A stretch of 64,000 nt of DNA from Dimorphilus gyrociliatus (lineage: Eukaryota; Annelida; Polychaeta; Dinophilidae): contig CAJFCJ010000005.1 of assembly GCA_904063045.1 (NCBI GenBank), positions 4,234,689 through 4,298,688 of the forward strand, in the 5' to 3' direction. Shown piece by piece: positions 23,670 to 35,508 of this stretch (position 1 is the first letter of the stretch; every line of letters begins with the position of its first letter). The notes beneath the pieces were generated by a model. It was given only the letters and a program-made list of their open reading frames with translations, had not been told where the DNA came from and made no database searches. Both the position numbers and the translations under genes were made by a program.

Positions 23670-25976
23670 ATGATAGCCTACGTTACCGAGGTGATCGTGG
23701 AAGGTGATATGGATGGGAGAAGGAATCAACTTAGAAATAGCCCAAAAAGCGATTCTGTAAGCGATCGTTCAATGGATTCTCATGTGTCTCGTTCCAAGAG
23801 TCAAAAGACGCGACCTCTTCACCCCAAGGAGAGCATTGAAAGTAGATCAACTATTTTGACTAAAAGGCAACTATTCGAGGAAAGAATGAGAATAGCTAAA
23901 CAGAAGAGAGAAGAGGAACTAGAACGAAAGAGGCTAGGAGTTATAGCTGCTGAACAGAAAGCCGAAGAATTTCGAAAGAAGCAATTAGAGGAGAGAAAGA
24001 AAAAAATAACTGAACAAAAGATGAAAGAATCAGCAAGGCAGCAGGCAGTTTTGAATAGACGAAAGAAAATGGAGGAAGAGAGTAAAGTATGTATAAATAC
24101 TATATTTTTATTTACTGTTATTACTATTATTTTTTTTTTTTAAAAAAAAAGAAAAATAGAGCAAGATTCTTTCATTAAGTTTACTATTCTGTTTCTTCCT
24201 TTCTTCTTATCACTGTTTCTTTTTCAAACAGAAAAAAATCCTAAGCCAGATGAATAAAACTCTACAAAAAACGGTTCAGCCAAACGATGCGAGAGATCAT
24301 CAGAAAAAATACGCATTTGGATCACGTGTCTCTGCCCAGTCTTCGTCATTAAATAGGACACCAGAGAACGCACGAAAAGAAAACATTCCGCCTCATATTA
24401 CCTCATCGTCCCATTCTCTACCTCCTTCCTCTAATCATCATCAGCATCATCATCATCGTCAACCCCACCAGCAACAGCAACATCAACAATACAACCATAA
24501 TAGCCATAATCATCATCATACCCATCATGCTTCCCTTAATCCTGCTACTTCCCCTCCTTCTTCACGTCTTTCTAATAATTCCCTACGTCCGCCTGCTCAT
24601 CCATCCTCTGCTCCATCTCGAGCAAATTCTAAAAAATCAATTGTACAAAAAAATTCAAGAGTGAACACTCCAATCAAGAATATTGCAACAACGACTAATA
24701 ATCTTTTAATTAACGGTACATTATCAATTAAACAATTAATATTTCTTATCAGTATTACTCATGTATTTTTTCGTTTTATCTAGAAAAGCAAGATAGAAAC
24801 AAAACTAAGCAGGGAAATCAGACTTTTACTGTTGGTGACACGAAGAAAAGAAGGACTGTTCAATTCGCCGAAAACAAAGAGAAGCCCAGAGAGAATATTA
24901 AACGAAAATTCTTGGATGCCAAAGATTCACCTATTAGGACGTCACCACCGTCTCCAGACAGGAAGAAAAGGATTATTAGAGAATTGCCTAAAGATGATAA
25001 GAGAACGGACGTGACCACTCTTGTAAAGCGTCCACCACCTCCTCCGATAAATTCCTCATCATCTTCACCCCTTCCTTCAAAATTCTTGCAATCAAAGAGA
25101 GAGGCAGTCAAAGGTAAACTTGAAATGAAAGATACTACCAACTTGAAAGAAGAGAATAAAGAAGAGCCTATGGATGAGGGGAACTATTTCGATAAGGACG
25201 AGAAGGTAGGAGAAAATGAGACGCAACAAGAAAAAGTAGAAAAAGAGGACAAGAAAGCAGAAAGTGAAAAACTTGCCGTAGCTTCGGCTAAATCAGAAGT
25301 TCAGAATCAGATACAGGTGCATATGGTAAAGGACGATAACATGAGAGAAGATAACAGAACGGAAGACAGAGACGAAACTGACAACCAAATGGAAACAGAA
25401 GATAAAGTAACGCCTGTTATTAAATCTGAAAGGTAAGATGAAAGGGTTAATTAAGGTCATTTTAAAAATTGTAATTTTGTTTATGCTAAGCAAATTGGGA
25501 ATAAAGAAATGAAAATTTTGTTTTTTAATAATGAAAACAGGTTAAGAAACGAATTTGAGAAAATTGACAGGATTCGTAAAGCTAATTACGAATTACTACA
25601 AAAATCTCGTATGGAGGCTTTAAAGAGAGAGAGAGAAAGAAAAGAAAGACAGCAAAAGGAAGAAGAGGAAAGACTGGAAAGGAAAAAGAAATTAGAAAGT
25701 ATAATGAAAAGAGTTAAAGTTCAATCTGCAACCGAAAACAATTTCAAAAAGGATAATTACGACATGAAATCCTCACCGAAACTCGCCGAGACATTTAAAT
25801 CTCCATTGCTTCGTCAGCTTTTGGCTGATAAAAAAAATCGTACTGCTGGTAATAGTCAAGTGACCAAACCGGCCGATATAGAATCTATAGACATATCAAG
25901 AAACGAACAAATTGTTGTAAATGATAAGAATGAACGGAAAATTGCATTTGAAGAGGAAATCGTTCCAGAAATGTAG
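23670..25976 (+). CDS. MAP7: MAP7/ensconsin microtubule-associated protein
   Basis: Binds microtubules through an N-terminal helix and recruits kinesin-1 through a C-terminal one. Exons 23670-24086, 24232-24715, 24784-25432 and 25541-25976 join with phases 0, 1 and 2, giving about 661 residues. Residues about 60-150 form a long charged helix (RQLFEERMRIAKQKREEELE onward) like the MAP7 microtubule-binding coil. A YAFGSRVS segment at about 172 matches the (I/Y)AFGS motif after that coil. The middle is disordered: His/Gln-rich, then Ser-rich, then five prolines, then Glu/Lys-rich. The last exon (about 518-661) carries the MAP7 signature coil, with repeated KRERERKERQQKEEEERLER and KKLESIMKRV, the kinesin-binding part. 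The start could instead be the Met at residue 14. The second exon reads into its intron without an immediate stop; the GTACAT donor was chosen because it keeps phase with the next exon. Confidence 0.85.
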
Positions 25977-26539
25977 AGTAGATCATTTGTTTTTCATTTA
26001 GATTTTTTTCGGATGTTTCTCCTCTCCCTCTCCCTCTCTTTCTCTCTCTCTCAAAGAAGTTTTGAACAAGAAAATAACTATTTACCTTCTTTGTTTTAAC
26101 ATTTTTTTTAGTATTTTTCGTCTTGCACATAGTTTTTTCTCCTCCTTTATCTAAAATTTTTAAACATATTATTTAATATTTTATTTTTCCTTTTTTTTTG
26201 TAATTTTTACCAAACTCCTGCAAGCTATCTACTTATTTTACTGCATATTAAAAATAAGCGATTAAAAGATATTCTTAACATTGATATTTTTTGATAAATA
26301 GATTTTAGTATTCTTTATTTTTATATTTATTTTGATTACTTTTAAAGCTGGTACGGTTCGATACCAGAATTACTAACCGACCGATTCACCAAACGACCGA
26401 TCGACCGACCGTTTGGTGAATGGTTACTGGTTTACCAATTATCGTTCACTCGAGGAAGACGAAAGTTAAAAAAGAATATGTTGGCTTGAAAGTAGCAAGG
26501 AAATCATTAATCAAAAATCAAAATCAATATACTTTTAAT
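25977..26539. other. MAP7 3' region and ADAM17 upstream region
   Basis: T-rich 3' sequence after MAP7, followed by a striking inverted repeat at 26384-26421 (listed separately) shortly before the ADAM17 start codon at 26540. Confidence 0.5.
26384..26421. repeat. Perfect 12-base inverted repeat with 14-base loop
   Basis: ATTCACCAAACG (26384-26395) and CGTTTGGTGAAT (26410-26421) are exact reverse complements around a loop of ACCGATCGACCGAC, which is itself rich in CGA/CCGA units. Outer flanks (CTAACC before, GGTTACTGG after) are partly complementary too. Confidence 0.8.
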
Positions 26540-29500
26540 ATGAATTTAATGTGTAGAATCCTTATTATACCGTTGTTATTTATGGTTTTAAGTAAGTGTA
26601 ATTACACGGTAAAAAATTGATATATTAAGGAAATTAATCACTTAGAAGGAAAATGATTACGTTATATGTATATGTATTTGTAAATTCTTTTACAGCTTGC
26701 GCAACTTCTAGGAAAATTTACGATTATTTACATCATAGTGAAATTCATACACATCCTTCCAAAAGATCTTTGGATCGTAATTCAAAAATCATTAGTTTTA
26801 CAGCATTCCGCCGGTAAATATCTACTTGAAATTTGAAAAATAGAATAATGGCAGAGAATCCATTGTGTCAATACTAAAATGGCTTTCTATTCTCGTAGAT
26901 ATTTTCAGCTGCATTTAAGACGCAAACAGCTTCCTCTTGATAGAAAATTTAAAGTAATCGAAGTAGACGCCCAAAATAACCATAGGACTGCAGATGTTTT
27001 CAGGGATACAGTAATGTACGAGGGTTATGTAATAGGTTGGTCAGCTTTTATTTTTATTTTTTCTCTCTGTTTTCTTAATATTATTAAGGAAAGTAATAGT
27101 ATTAGTCATCAAGGAAGAGAAAAGAAGAGAGAAAGAGAATGAAAAGAAAAAATCTACAAAGCATTCTTATTAAATAGACAAACAAACAGATAGACAGATA
27201 AATAGATAGATAGAAAGCAACAGGAACGTAAATTGAGAAAGTCTATTGATAAATATTTTATATCGTAAAAAAAATCGATTAACTTTTTAACAGGTGAGCC
27301 CTATACATCTCACGTTTCCGCTTATTGGGAAAGCGATAAGGAACTAATGGCTTCCATAAGATCCAAGCAAGACACTTTTGTAATAGAGGTAAGAGTAAGA
27401 GCAAGAGTAAGAGCAAGAGAAAATAAGAAAACGAAATTGAGTGAATGAGTAAAATTACACAAAGATAAGATATCTAATATATTAAAAATACATCTAATTA
27501 GCCTTCTTGGAGACACGAAGCATCCCCTAATAGTACAATGTTGACTTACCGAGCGTCCGATATTGACAAGTTACCAAAAGAAAAGTTAGTATTTTCGAAA
27601 TCAGTTAAACATAAGCAATATAATTCGATCAATGAAAATAGACATTTCTGCGCATTTGTGAACCCTTATAAGGAGGATGGAAACGGATTGAACGATAAGA
27701 CGGGATACCATAAAACGAAACAAAACACAAAGAGAATAAAAAGAGATGAAAAATCGAATGCAAATATTATTAAGAAGAAAAGATGCTCTATTTATCTTGT
27801 AGCTGATTACAAATTTACGAAAGAAATGGGAAATAATGATGTTAAAATTACAACTTGGTATTTGGTACGATATTAAAATAATACTTTTGTTACTACTAAT
27901 ACCTACTAGTTTTAATATGATATATATACTATTTATATATATATATATATTTATTTATTTACAACAGATTGGATTACTAGAACGGGTTGATAACATTTAC
28001 AGAAATACAGATTTTGGAGATGGTTATAATGGTATGGGATTCTCTATTAAAGAAATTGTCGTTCACACTGCTCCTACAAATGAATTTTCCCATTATAATT
28101 CTATCCCTAGAACAAAATGGCAAACTAAAGATTTACTAAAGGTTTGCTAAATTAGTAAACTGATCCCCCTCTTTAAGTAATTTAATGGAAAAATTTTTTT
28201 CCTTCTTTCTCCTTTATAGTCGTTTAGCAGGCAAGACAAACTTCGAAATTTTTGCCTTGGTCATCTTTTTACTTATACTTCTTTTGATACTGGAGTTCTT
28301 GGCCTCGCCTACATTGCCTCTCCCAGACGCTATTCAGCTGGGGGTATTTGTACGACAGCTTACGGTAGTGCATGGTTAAATACCGGCTGGAGTAGTTCTG
28401 TAAATAGATACGGCAAAAAGCTTTTGGCCCAGGAGGCTGACATCGTCACAGCTCACGGTTCGATATTTATATATATAAATTTATATACATACCGTATATA
28501 CAGTATACAGAGACCTATTAATTTTCAAATTAATATCTGCATATTTAAAAATCCAATAGAATTTGGTCATAATTGGGGTAGCGAACACGATCCAGATAAT
28601 ACAGAATGTTCTCCAAAAAACTATGGAAAATATATTATGCATACATACGCTGTGTCAGGATACGAAAAGAATAATCAAGTAGGCTTCTACAAGAATTCCT
28701 AATTAGACAAATGCTTTAACGACATGTGACAAACAGATTTTTTCACCTTGTTCTAAAAGATCAATAAAGAATGTCCTCATTCAAAAACATTCTAGATGTT
28801 TTACCGGTATATTCATTTACAATATTTACAATATATTATATTCCACTATATCACTTTTATATTATGATTAAAAAACTATTTTAAAATTTTATAGAGCCTT
28901 CTCAAGCTTATTGCGGAAATAGTTTAGTTGAAGAAGGCGAAGAATGCGATCCTGGACTTCTCACTACGGACAACTGCTGCTCAGCGACTTGTAAGCTGAA
29001 AGAAGGCGCAAAATGTAGCCCTCTTAATCATGGATGCTGTACAGAAGATTGTAAAATTAAGGCCGAAGGAAAAATTTGCATAGAAGAACAGCCAACCCGT
29101 TGCCAAGGTAATTCAAAGTGTGATGGAATAGCACCTACATGTCCTAAACCAGGACCGGCTAATAACAATATGGCATGTGGTGCTGAACAGGAAATGTCTA
29201 AATGTCGTAATGGAGAGTGTATTGCTTTTTGCGAAACTGTAAATAAAGTCTCTTGCCAATGCGAGGAGGCAGAAAACGTATGCAACTGGTGTTGTAAAGA
29301 CTCTAAAAGTGCCCCTTGTAAACCCTACTATTTTGCTGGAAATAAGACAAGACATTTAAGGGACGGAAGACCTTGCTTAACTGGTTTATGTTGGCAAGGA
29401 GTCTGCAAAAAACCTGAATCAGATTTTGAACGTTTCTGGAATATTATAGATAATTTGCATCCAAGTAGAATTGGTTTGTAGTTAGTTACATTCGCTAATG

Positions 29501-30017
29501 ATGCATGAAAAATCAATAACTGTTCATTAAAAATATTTTTAATGCAGCTGCGTTTATGAGGGAAAATATTGTTGGAACTGTAATAATTCTGACTTTAATA
29601 TTGTGGATTCCGGCTTCATGCGCCGTTAGTTACATTGTAAGTAATTACGGTTTAATTAACTTTTCTCTCGCCCTTTTGTTTGTTTTGTTTTTGTTCTAAA
29701 CTCCTTTCAACGTTACGTTCCTTATTTATCGTTTTTAAAGGACAGGAAAAGAAAGTTGGAAGATAAAGAGTTTATGCAATGGCAAAATCCAACGGTTCGT
29801 TATCAGATGTATTTTTTTCTTATTTTCTATATATAACGGCCAATTTTCTTCTATTTAAATCAAGAACCAAGAGGCCCTGCTTAACGAAACTGACAAAAGG
29901 CGTGTTAAACCATCACGACAACTGAGAAAAAGACAACCGAGTATTAGAAACGATACTGGTACAATAAATCTTCAATCGACTTATAAATCAGATCCCTATC
30001 CAAGTACTTTAGTATAA
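26540..30017 (+). CDS. ADAM17: ADAM17/TACE-like membrane metalloprotease
   Basis: Ectodomain sheddase that releases growth factors and cytokines or their receptors. Thirteen exons: 26540-26591, 26696-26813, 26899-27035, 27294-27388, 27502-27864, 27968-28141, 28220-28457, 28560-28678, 28737-28806, 28895-29473, 29548-29636, 29741-29794 and 29865-30017, all phase-matched, about 746 residues (human about 824). Signal peptide 1-18. Prodomain with a probable Cys-switch at about C184 (HFCAFVNP). Furin site RIKR at about 212-215. The catalytic domain's zinc site [12 protein letters not shown] at about 392-403 has all three His and the Glu. A disintegrin/Cys-rich region ([15 protein letters not shown] onward) is followed by the membrane-proximal part ending [10 protein letters not shown], one membrane span at about 655-677 ([15 protein letters not shown], as in ADAM17), and a short basic tail. 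Order and sequence match ADAM17 rather than ADAM10. The tail is shorter than in vertebrates. Five donors are GTT-type. Confidence 0.93.
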
Positions 30018-30363
30018 CAGACATTTTCAAAGAGATTTTTCTTTTTTTTTACATATAACTAATTTTTAATTTGTCTTTCGTATATTCTTCCGTCTAAAGT
30101 ACGGTGTGTATTTGTATATACATCCACAATGTCTAATACTGTAATACTGTATTTTGTATACTGCTGTTTAATTTGATTATATTTTTTTGTTTAATTGTCT
30201 TTTTTTTTAAACGGTTCTTTGCTTTTAACATTTTGCTAAAAAAAAAAAATATTATTGTTGAATTAAATATTTATGTATATTCTTTTTTTTTATTTTGATA
30301 GATATTTATTGAATAATCCTTTAAAATCTTTCATTATTAAGGATAATTGGGGAATATAAAGTG

Positions 30364-30394
30364 TTTTAGAGCATTCCAATGGAATGCCCTAAAA
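30364..30394. repeat. Near-perfect 31-base palindrome
   Basis: TTTTAG-A-GCATTCCA-A-TGGAATGC-C-CTAAAA: fourteen complementary base pairs with one mismatch and a single central base. It can extrude as a cruciform or act as a dimer binding site. Confidence 0.8.
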
Positions 30395-31094
30395 TTCTCT
30401 AAGGAGTTTTATATTTATTGGAAATGTTTTATCAGACTTTTACAACTAAATGGATTATCTTAGTAGCAAATAAAAAGAAGCCTTTGGGATAACGGGAAGG
30501 CACTAAAATCGAAAGGTACTAATTATATAAACATGAATAAGATAATAGCCTTTAAAAGCTCAAAAGCAAACTTAAAAACATTGCTTTTAGAGTGTCTATA
30601 CGCGTTTAACCTTTTCATCAATCGAACATTACCTATTTAATGAAATCCTCTTAACGGAAATGAGACAAATATAGAACAAAGTATCTAAGGAGATGAAATC
30701 TTTATCTTTATTATACGAAAATATGTCGATTAAGCCTGTTCTTAAGAGAAGAAAAAAGAATTTAAAGGTGCATAGTTGATATTAAGTATATTTTTAATAA
30801 ACAAAATAGTAACGAATAAAAAATACGACCTACTCGTCTTAAATTTCTCAATTAATCTTTTCTTTGTGCACGATAGATTCAGTAAATTTTTAATTAGTAG
30901 GCTTTTCTGTTTACGGAAAAGGAAAGCTTAGTTTATAATATTAATCATTACATTACAATAAGCAATATGAAACAGGAAGATATCATCGTTTTCTATTTAT
31001 TATTACTCGCTTTAAAGATACACATATATGTATATTTTAAGAGAAGAAAAGAATAGGAACGTTCTAGAATGTTTTACGTTAGAAGTCGCGCTCG

Positions 31095-31102
31095 GGCGGG
31101 AA
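31095..31102 (+). promoter_or_regulatory. E2F-type site in the TOPBP1 upstream region
   Basis: GGCGGGAA (TTCCCGCC on the minus strand) matches the E2F core and sits in a rare GC-rich patch with TCGCGC just before it. It lies about 730 bases before the TOPBP1 start codon, so a 5' UTR intron would be needed if it marks the promoter. Confidence 0.4.
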
Positions 31103-31830
31103 GTAACATTTTATGCAACGCTTAAAAAGAATAAAAAAAGTTAAAACTACATTACGATTTTCCATTCGTTCTTCTACAAGTCTTTGAAAGAAAATAAACA
31201 GTTAAGGTTTATGGTCTTTCCACCTTTCAACAAACTTGAAATTCTCGTTAAATGATTGGAAGCGATAAGTATGGGGAGGAAAAAAGTTAAATACGTAAAT
31301 TATCGCTCATAGTCACGATAGATTAAATTCTATTTTTTTTCTAATGTTGTTAAATTTGAGATTATAAATTTATAAAGTCAAATAATAAATGTATGGGAAA
31401 ATGGCAGATAAAAATCGAAGTAGAATAGCAAAACAAAGAGATTGAAAATGATTTAATTGTTGACTAAAACGTTTCAATATAGATTTTCAGTTCTTCGACG
31501 TTACGTTATTCGACAGGAAAAAAATTATCGATTGAGAGACTAATTTATAGGAGCATATTTAAAATATGTAAAGGTGATGAATGAAAGAGAGAAGGAAGAG
31601 GCATAATAAGCTGAAAAGCAATAAAAACATTCATAAAAAAAAACAGCTTACGACATCTGTTGTTTAAAATTTTAAGTTGACAATTTGACTAAAACTCAAT
31701 GGAAAGTTTATTATAAACCTTAAAGACTAGAAAATTTAACGCATGAAATCTTGTAATTTAAGGCAGAAAACTTAATTTAAATAGTCCAATTTGGTGCAAG
31801 TAATTATTTACAATAGATTGATATATTGAT

Positions 31831-34800
31831 ATGAATAAATCAAATACAAAGAATGTTAGAAAATTGCTGTTCGTGGGTGAAAAGACGTCGTTAATGAAGC
31901 AAGCCTTTGATTTGGCCACTAAGTCGGATATAGAATGCGTTTGGATAACGATTGAAGACGTTGAGGATAACAATTCTGTCTACGTAATTGAAGAAATAAT
32001 TTCCAACGCTTATCATCAAAAGATACATAAGGCGTCTATGCTTGGACCTTGCTACGTCATAAAAACTTGTTCGGAGCAAAAGACTCTACAAATAGAAAGC
32101 CCAACCGTTAAAATATCGGCTTGTATGACAAATTGCGTAATAGCTTTTACGTCCATTCCCCATAAACAAAGAGAAAATTATAGGCAAAAAATTGCTTTGA
32201 TGAACGGTCAAGTCAGTAATGATTTTCATGAAGATATCACTCATCTTATTGCTGCAGAATCCGGTTCGAGAAAGTTTATTGTCGCTTCTCATCTACGTAA
32301 GCCTATTGTGAGATTTGAATGGTTAGACAATATCTGGACAGATTGTCGTTCAAAACCTTTGCTATCCTTAAAAGATTACGAAATGTATACTTGTCCCTTG
32401 TTTAAAGGTTTAACTATTTGCGTATCAGGATTGTCCACCCAGGCTCGAGCTGTTGTTAAAGAGCGAGTAGAAGAGTTGGGAGGTAATTTTTCTGGTTCTA
32501 TGAATCAAATGTCGTGTACGCATCTAATAGTCGATAAGCCAGAGGGTCAGAAATACGAATATGCTAAAAAATGGCGCATTCATACCGTTAGTCTGCAATG
32601 GTTAAACGATTGCTATGAAAAGAAGGAGGCTAGAGACGAATTCCAATATCAAATAAAAACAACAGCGAGCCCAGTTCAAAAAACTTCAACTCCTAATGCT
32701 TCTATGGCAGGACTACCTCCTCCAGAAGTCAGTCTACTGTCAAATGTGTCAAATTTAGAGGAGACAATACTAGATTCTGGTAATTACATGGATGGCTGTC
32801 AAGTTCTACTGAGGGGTTTCAATCAAGATGATTTGAACAAGTTGAAAAAGCTTGTAAGCCTTTGCGGTGCTATAAATACGAACACTTTAAATGATTCTGT
32901 TACTCACGTAGTCGTTAGCGACCATCGACAAGAGGGAATTGATGATATACAACAAACAAACAATCTAACGATTGTCTCTGAAAAATGGTTAATCGATTGT
33001 GCTAAGCAAAGGAAAAAGCTTGATACCTCCAATTATGAAATTAATAGTCACAGTCGTATCAATACTATTTATGATAACAGTATAAATCAAAGCGGAGCTA
33101 CGTCTAATAGACCTAGTTCTCAAAATCACCATCCAGTTAGTTTTATGGGTAATAGTACATTAGAAAAGGTTGCAGCAATATTAGAACAATTTGATCCACC
33201 CCCCATCAATACTTCTACATCAGCTATTACACCAGCATTTTCACCATCTCCACAATCAGTATCGCCATCTCTTAATCCTCCTTCGTCTGTTACTGCTCGT
33301 TCTTCCCTCCCCAAAGACGGTAATAATGAAACAATATTAACAACTCGCTCGTCTAATAACGGCGAAAATAGTCAATCGTTAACAGTATTAACAAGTGAAG
33401 AATCGACTACTTTTGACGGTTTAGAAGAGTCAACAGCCAGGAAATTATTTTCCAATCTCACTTTTAGAATTCATAAAAATGTCGAAGATTGTGACTCCTT
33501 AAAGACTATTCTCGAGGAGAATGGAGCCACTATAAAAGAGGAAAAGCCCGATTACTACGTTGTACCCATAAACGAGTGTATATTATCGCGTAATAAAACT
33601 GAAGTCATCACTGACGCATGGATTTGGTTATGTCTAGAAAAGGATTACATTGTAAAATTGACATTTATATGTAGGCCATTACCAGCTATTCAAGGAGAAC
33701 CTCTCACAGACTGCGTTATCTGTCTTTCTGGATTTCAGGGAGTGGAAAGGGAAGTTTTAATCGAAATAGCTAAATCTTTAGGCGCTACTGTTCAAGATCA
33801 GTTATGCAGAAAAGATCAAAAACAACTAAAAGCTTCCACTCATCTAATTCTCAAGGAAGCCTCCGGTAATAAATTTGAAGCAGCTCGTCGTTGGAGGAAA
33901 TTTGCGATCAGATCAACCTGGCTTAGGGCTTGCCTGATGACTCAATCAAAGGTAGACGAAACGGATTATGACGTAGAATTGCCCGAAGAAGAGTTAGAAG
34001 AGGAGACTGTAGAAGAAACTCAACAACAAAACACGGAACAGATAAGCACACGACACTCCGAAGAACTTGTTGAAGATACACAAGAGACAGTAGACGAAAC
34101 TGAAACTAGTAGAAAACTTGATGAAAGCCGACAAGAAGTATCTGAAACATTTTCCCCTCGGCCAGATTATATCGACTCGCCATCAGTCTTTCTCAATCCC
34201 GATAAACCATTTAAGCCTAGATTGCGTCTAAATAGTCAATTACTTAAAAGTACACCTATCGAACGTAAAAGGCCTAAATTTAATTTCAACTTTGCTGATG
34301 AATGCTCTAAAAGTGTTGGATTGGCTTTACAAAATTCGAAAGACAGAGCCTCACCGAGGGGTCTAACTCCGGCCGTAAAACGCTTAAGAATAACCCCTTT
34401 AGGAGGTGTCGTTATAGGCGTGTCGACTAAACTAGCCGATCAGCAGAGGAGACTAAATGAAATAGCAGAACGATTGGGCGCAGAATATCGTTGGAACTTG
34501 GAAGATGGTAGCATAACCCACTTGATAAGTGACAGATTATCCAGAAGTGAATTGGAAGAATCAATAAATATGGGACGAAAAGTTGTCAGTGCTAAATGGA
34601 TAGAGAATTGTTTGGAAGAGAATAGGCATTTGGAGGAAGAGGATTTTCTACCAAAAATGATCAGAGAGAGCAGTGCCGAAGACGAAAAAATCGAGTCTGA
34701 TATTCAAGCCTTAATGGAGTTGGACGATAATCGCGTACAGCACGAAATTCCACTTAAGAAATCGTTTTGTGGATTAGCATCATTCCATCAAACTCAACAA

Positions 34801-35508
34801 ATTGCCTCTCAGCCACAAAAAGGAGATGTTCGCTGGGAAGACAATTCTATATGCTATGAGAGGAGTGATGATAGTGGTGATACAACGGAAGAAAGGCGAT
34901 TCATTTTATCAGGTTTTACTGATGGCAAAAAGAAGGAAATTATAGATTTAATTATGGGTATGGACAATGCTCAAGTTATCCAAAGTAACGGTTTCGATTC
35001 AAGTTGCACTCATATGATTGTTGCTTCGATGACTAGAAACGAAAAGATTCTTTCAGCAATTTCAACAGGCAAATGGATACTTAGATTAGATTATATACTC
35101 GACAGTTGCAATCGTAATGAATGGCTAGAAGAAGAATCGTACGAATGGGCGGAAAATTTAGCAGAAATTTCAACAGTAACTTCAAAATTATCAATTGCCA
35201 GTAGAAATTGGAGAACGAGAATAAAGAATGGCGAAAATTTACCATATCAGGGATGGAACGTTGGCCTGTTTATTAGTAATGACAAGGTTGATGGATTTAG
35301 GAAAATATTAACATCAGGTGGCGCTCAAATAGCATGGATGAATAAAGCTAATGGAAGAGTAACCCATTGCTTTGTCGATACTTCGTTACTTAAATTTCGC
35401 AAAAGAATTTTAAAGAATGTTGAAGCCGACTATATATTAAAGTCAGATTATATGGTTTCTTTTCTTATGGGAAATGCTGACTCTGCAGCTCACGAAATTA
35501 CCTTTTAA
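31831..35508 (+). CDS. TOPBP1: TOPBP1, multi-BRCT replication and checkpoint scaffold, intronless
   Basis: Binds phosphoproteins through BRCT repeats, starts replication with Treslin and activates the ATR kinase. A single exon of 1,225 residues. BRCT-like units are visible at about 8-90 (BRCT0), 92-175, 191-272, 320-396, 537-608, 622-710, 857-935, 1021-1106 and 1138-1215. Each ends in the typical aromatic helix (WLDNIW, WLNDCY, WLIDCA, WIWLCL, WLRACL, WIENCL). Nine BRCTs and the 1+1+1+3 spacing fit TOPBP1 BRCT0-8. Between BRCT6 and BRCT7 a segment with VRWEDNSIC (W at residue 1002) corresponds in place to the ATR-activating domain with its essential Trp. The protein is shorter than human (about 1,520), mainly in linkers. 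A Glu-rich linker lies at about 710-780. AATAAA is at 35823. The lack of introns is unusual beside its intron-rich neighbours. Confidence 0.93.
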   Translation: MNKSNTKNVRKLLFVGEKTSLMKQAFDLATKSDIECVWITIEDVEDNNSVYVIEEIISNAYHQKIHKASMLGPCYVIKTCSEQKTLQIESPTVKISACMTNCVIAFTSIPHKQRENYRQKIALMNGQVSNDFHEDITHLIAAESGSRKFIVASHLRKPIVRFEWLDNIWTDCRSKPLLSLKDYEMYTCPLFKGLTICVSGLSTQARAVVKERVEELGGNFSGSMNQMSCTHLIVDKPEGQKYEYAKKWRIHTVSLQWLNDCYEKKEARDEFQYQIKTTASPVQKTSTPNASMAGLPPPEVSLLSNVSNLEETILDSGNYMDGCQVLLRGFNQDDLNKLKKLVSLCGAINTNTLNDSVTHVVVSDHRQEGIDDIQQTNNLTIVSEKWLIDCAKQRKKLDTSNYEINSHSRINTIYDNSINQSGATSNRPSSQNHHPVSFMGNSTLEKVAAILEQFDPPPINTSTSAITPAFSPSPQSVSPSLNPPSSVTARSSLPKDGNNETILTTRSSNNGENSQSLTVLTSEESTTFDGLEESTARKLFSNLTFRIHKNVEDCDSLKTILEENGATIKEEKPDYYVVPINECILSRNKTEVITDAWIWLCLEKDYIVKLTFICRPLPAIQGEPLTDCVICLSGFQGVEREVLIEIAKSLGATVQDQLCRKDQKQLKASTHLILKEASGNKFEAARRWRKFAIRSTWLRACLMTQSKVDETDYDVELPEEELEEETVEETQQQNTEQISTRHSEELVEDTQETVDETETSRKLDESRQEVSETFSPRPDYIDSPSVFLNPDKPFKPRLRLNSQLLKSTPIERKRPKFNFNFADECSKSVGLALQNSKDRASPRGLTPAVKRLRITPLGGVVIGVSTKLADQQRRLNEIAERLGAEYRWNLEDGSITHLISDRLSRSELEESINMGRKVVSAKWIENCLEENRHLEEEDFLPKMIRESSAEDEKIESDIQALMELDDNRVQHEIPLKKSFCGLASFHQTQQIASQPQKGDVRWEDNSICYERSDDSGDTTEERRFILSGFTDGKKKEIIDLIMGMDNAQVIQSNGFDSSCTHMIVASMTRNEKILSAISTGKWILRLDYILDSCNRNEWLEEESYEWAENLAEISTVTSKLSIASRNWRTRIKNGENLPYQGWNVGLFISNDKVDGFRKILTSGGAQIAWMNKANGRVTHCFVDTSLLKFRKRILKNVEADYILKSDYMVSFLMGNADSAAHEITF

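Larger units (their letters stand above)
30018..31830. other. ADAM17 3' region and TOPBP1 upstream region
   Basis: AT-rich, no credible ORF. Two items stand out: a near-perfect palindrome at 30364-30394 and an E2F-type site at 31095-31102 in a short GC-rich patch. Both are listed separately. Confidence 0.5.

Noticed and set aside
24860..25141. Minus-strand ORF opposite MAP7
   Set aside because: Shadow of a well-supported MAP7 exon.
26341..26360. GGTACGGTTCGATACC, resembling a tRNA T-arm
   Set aside because: Part of a local inverted repeat; no tRNA body around it.
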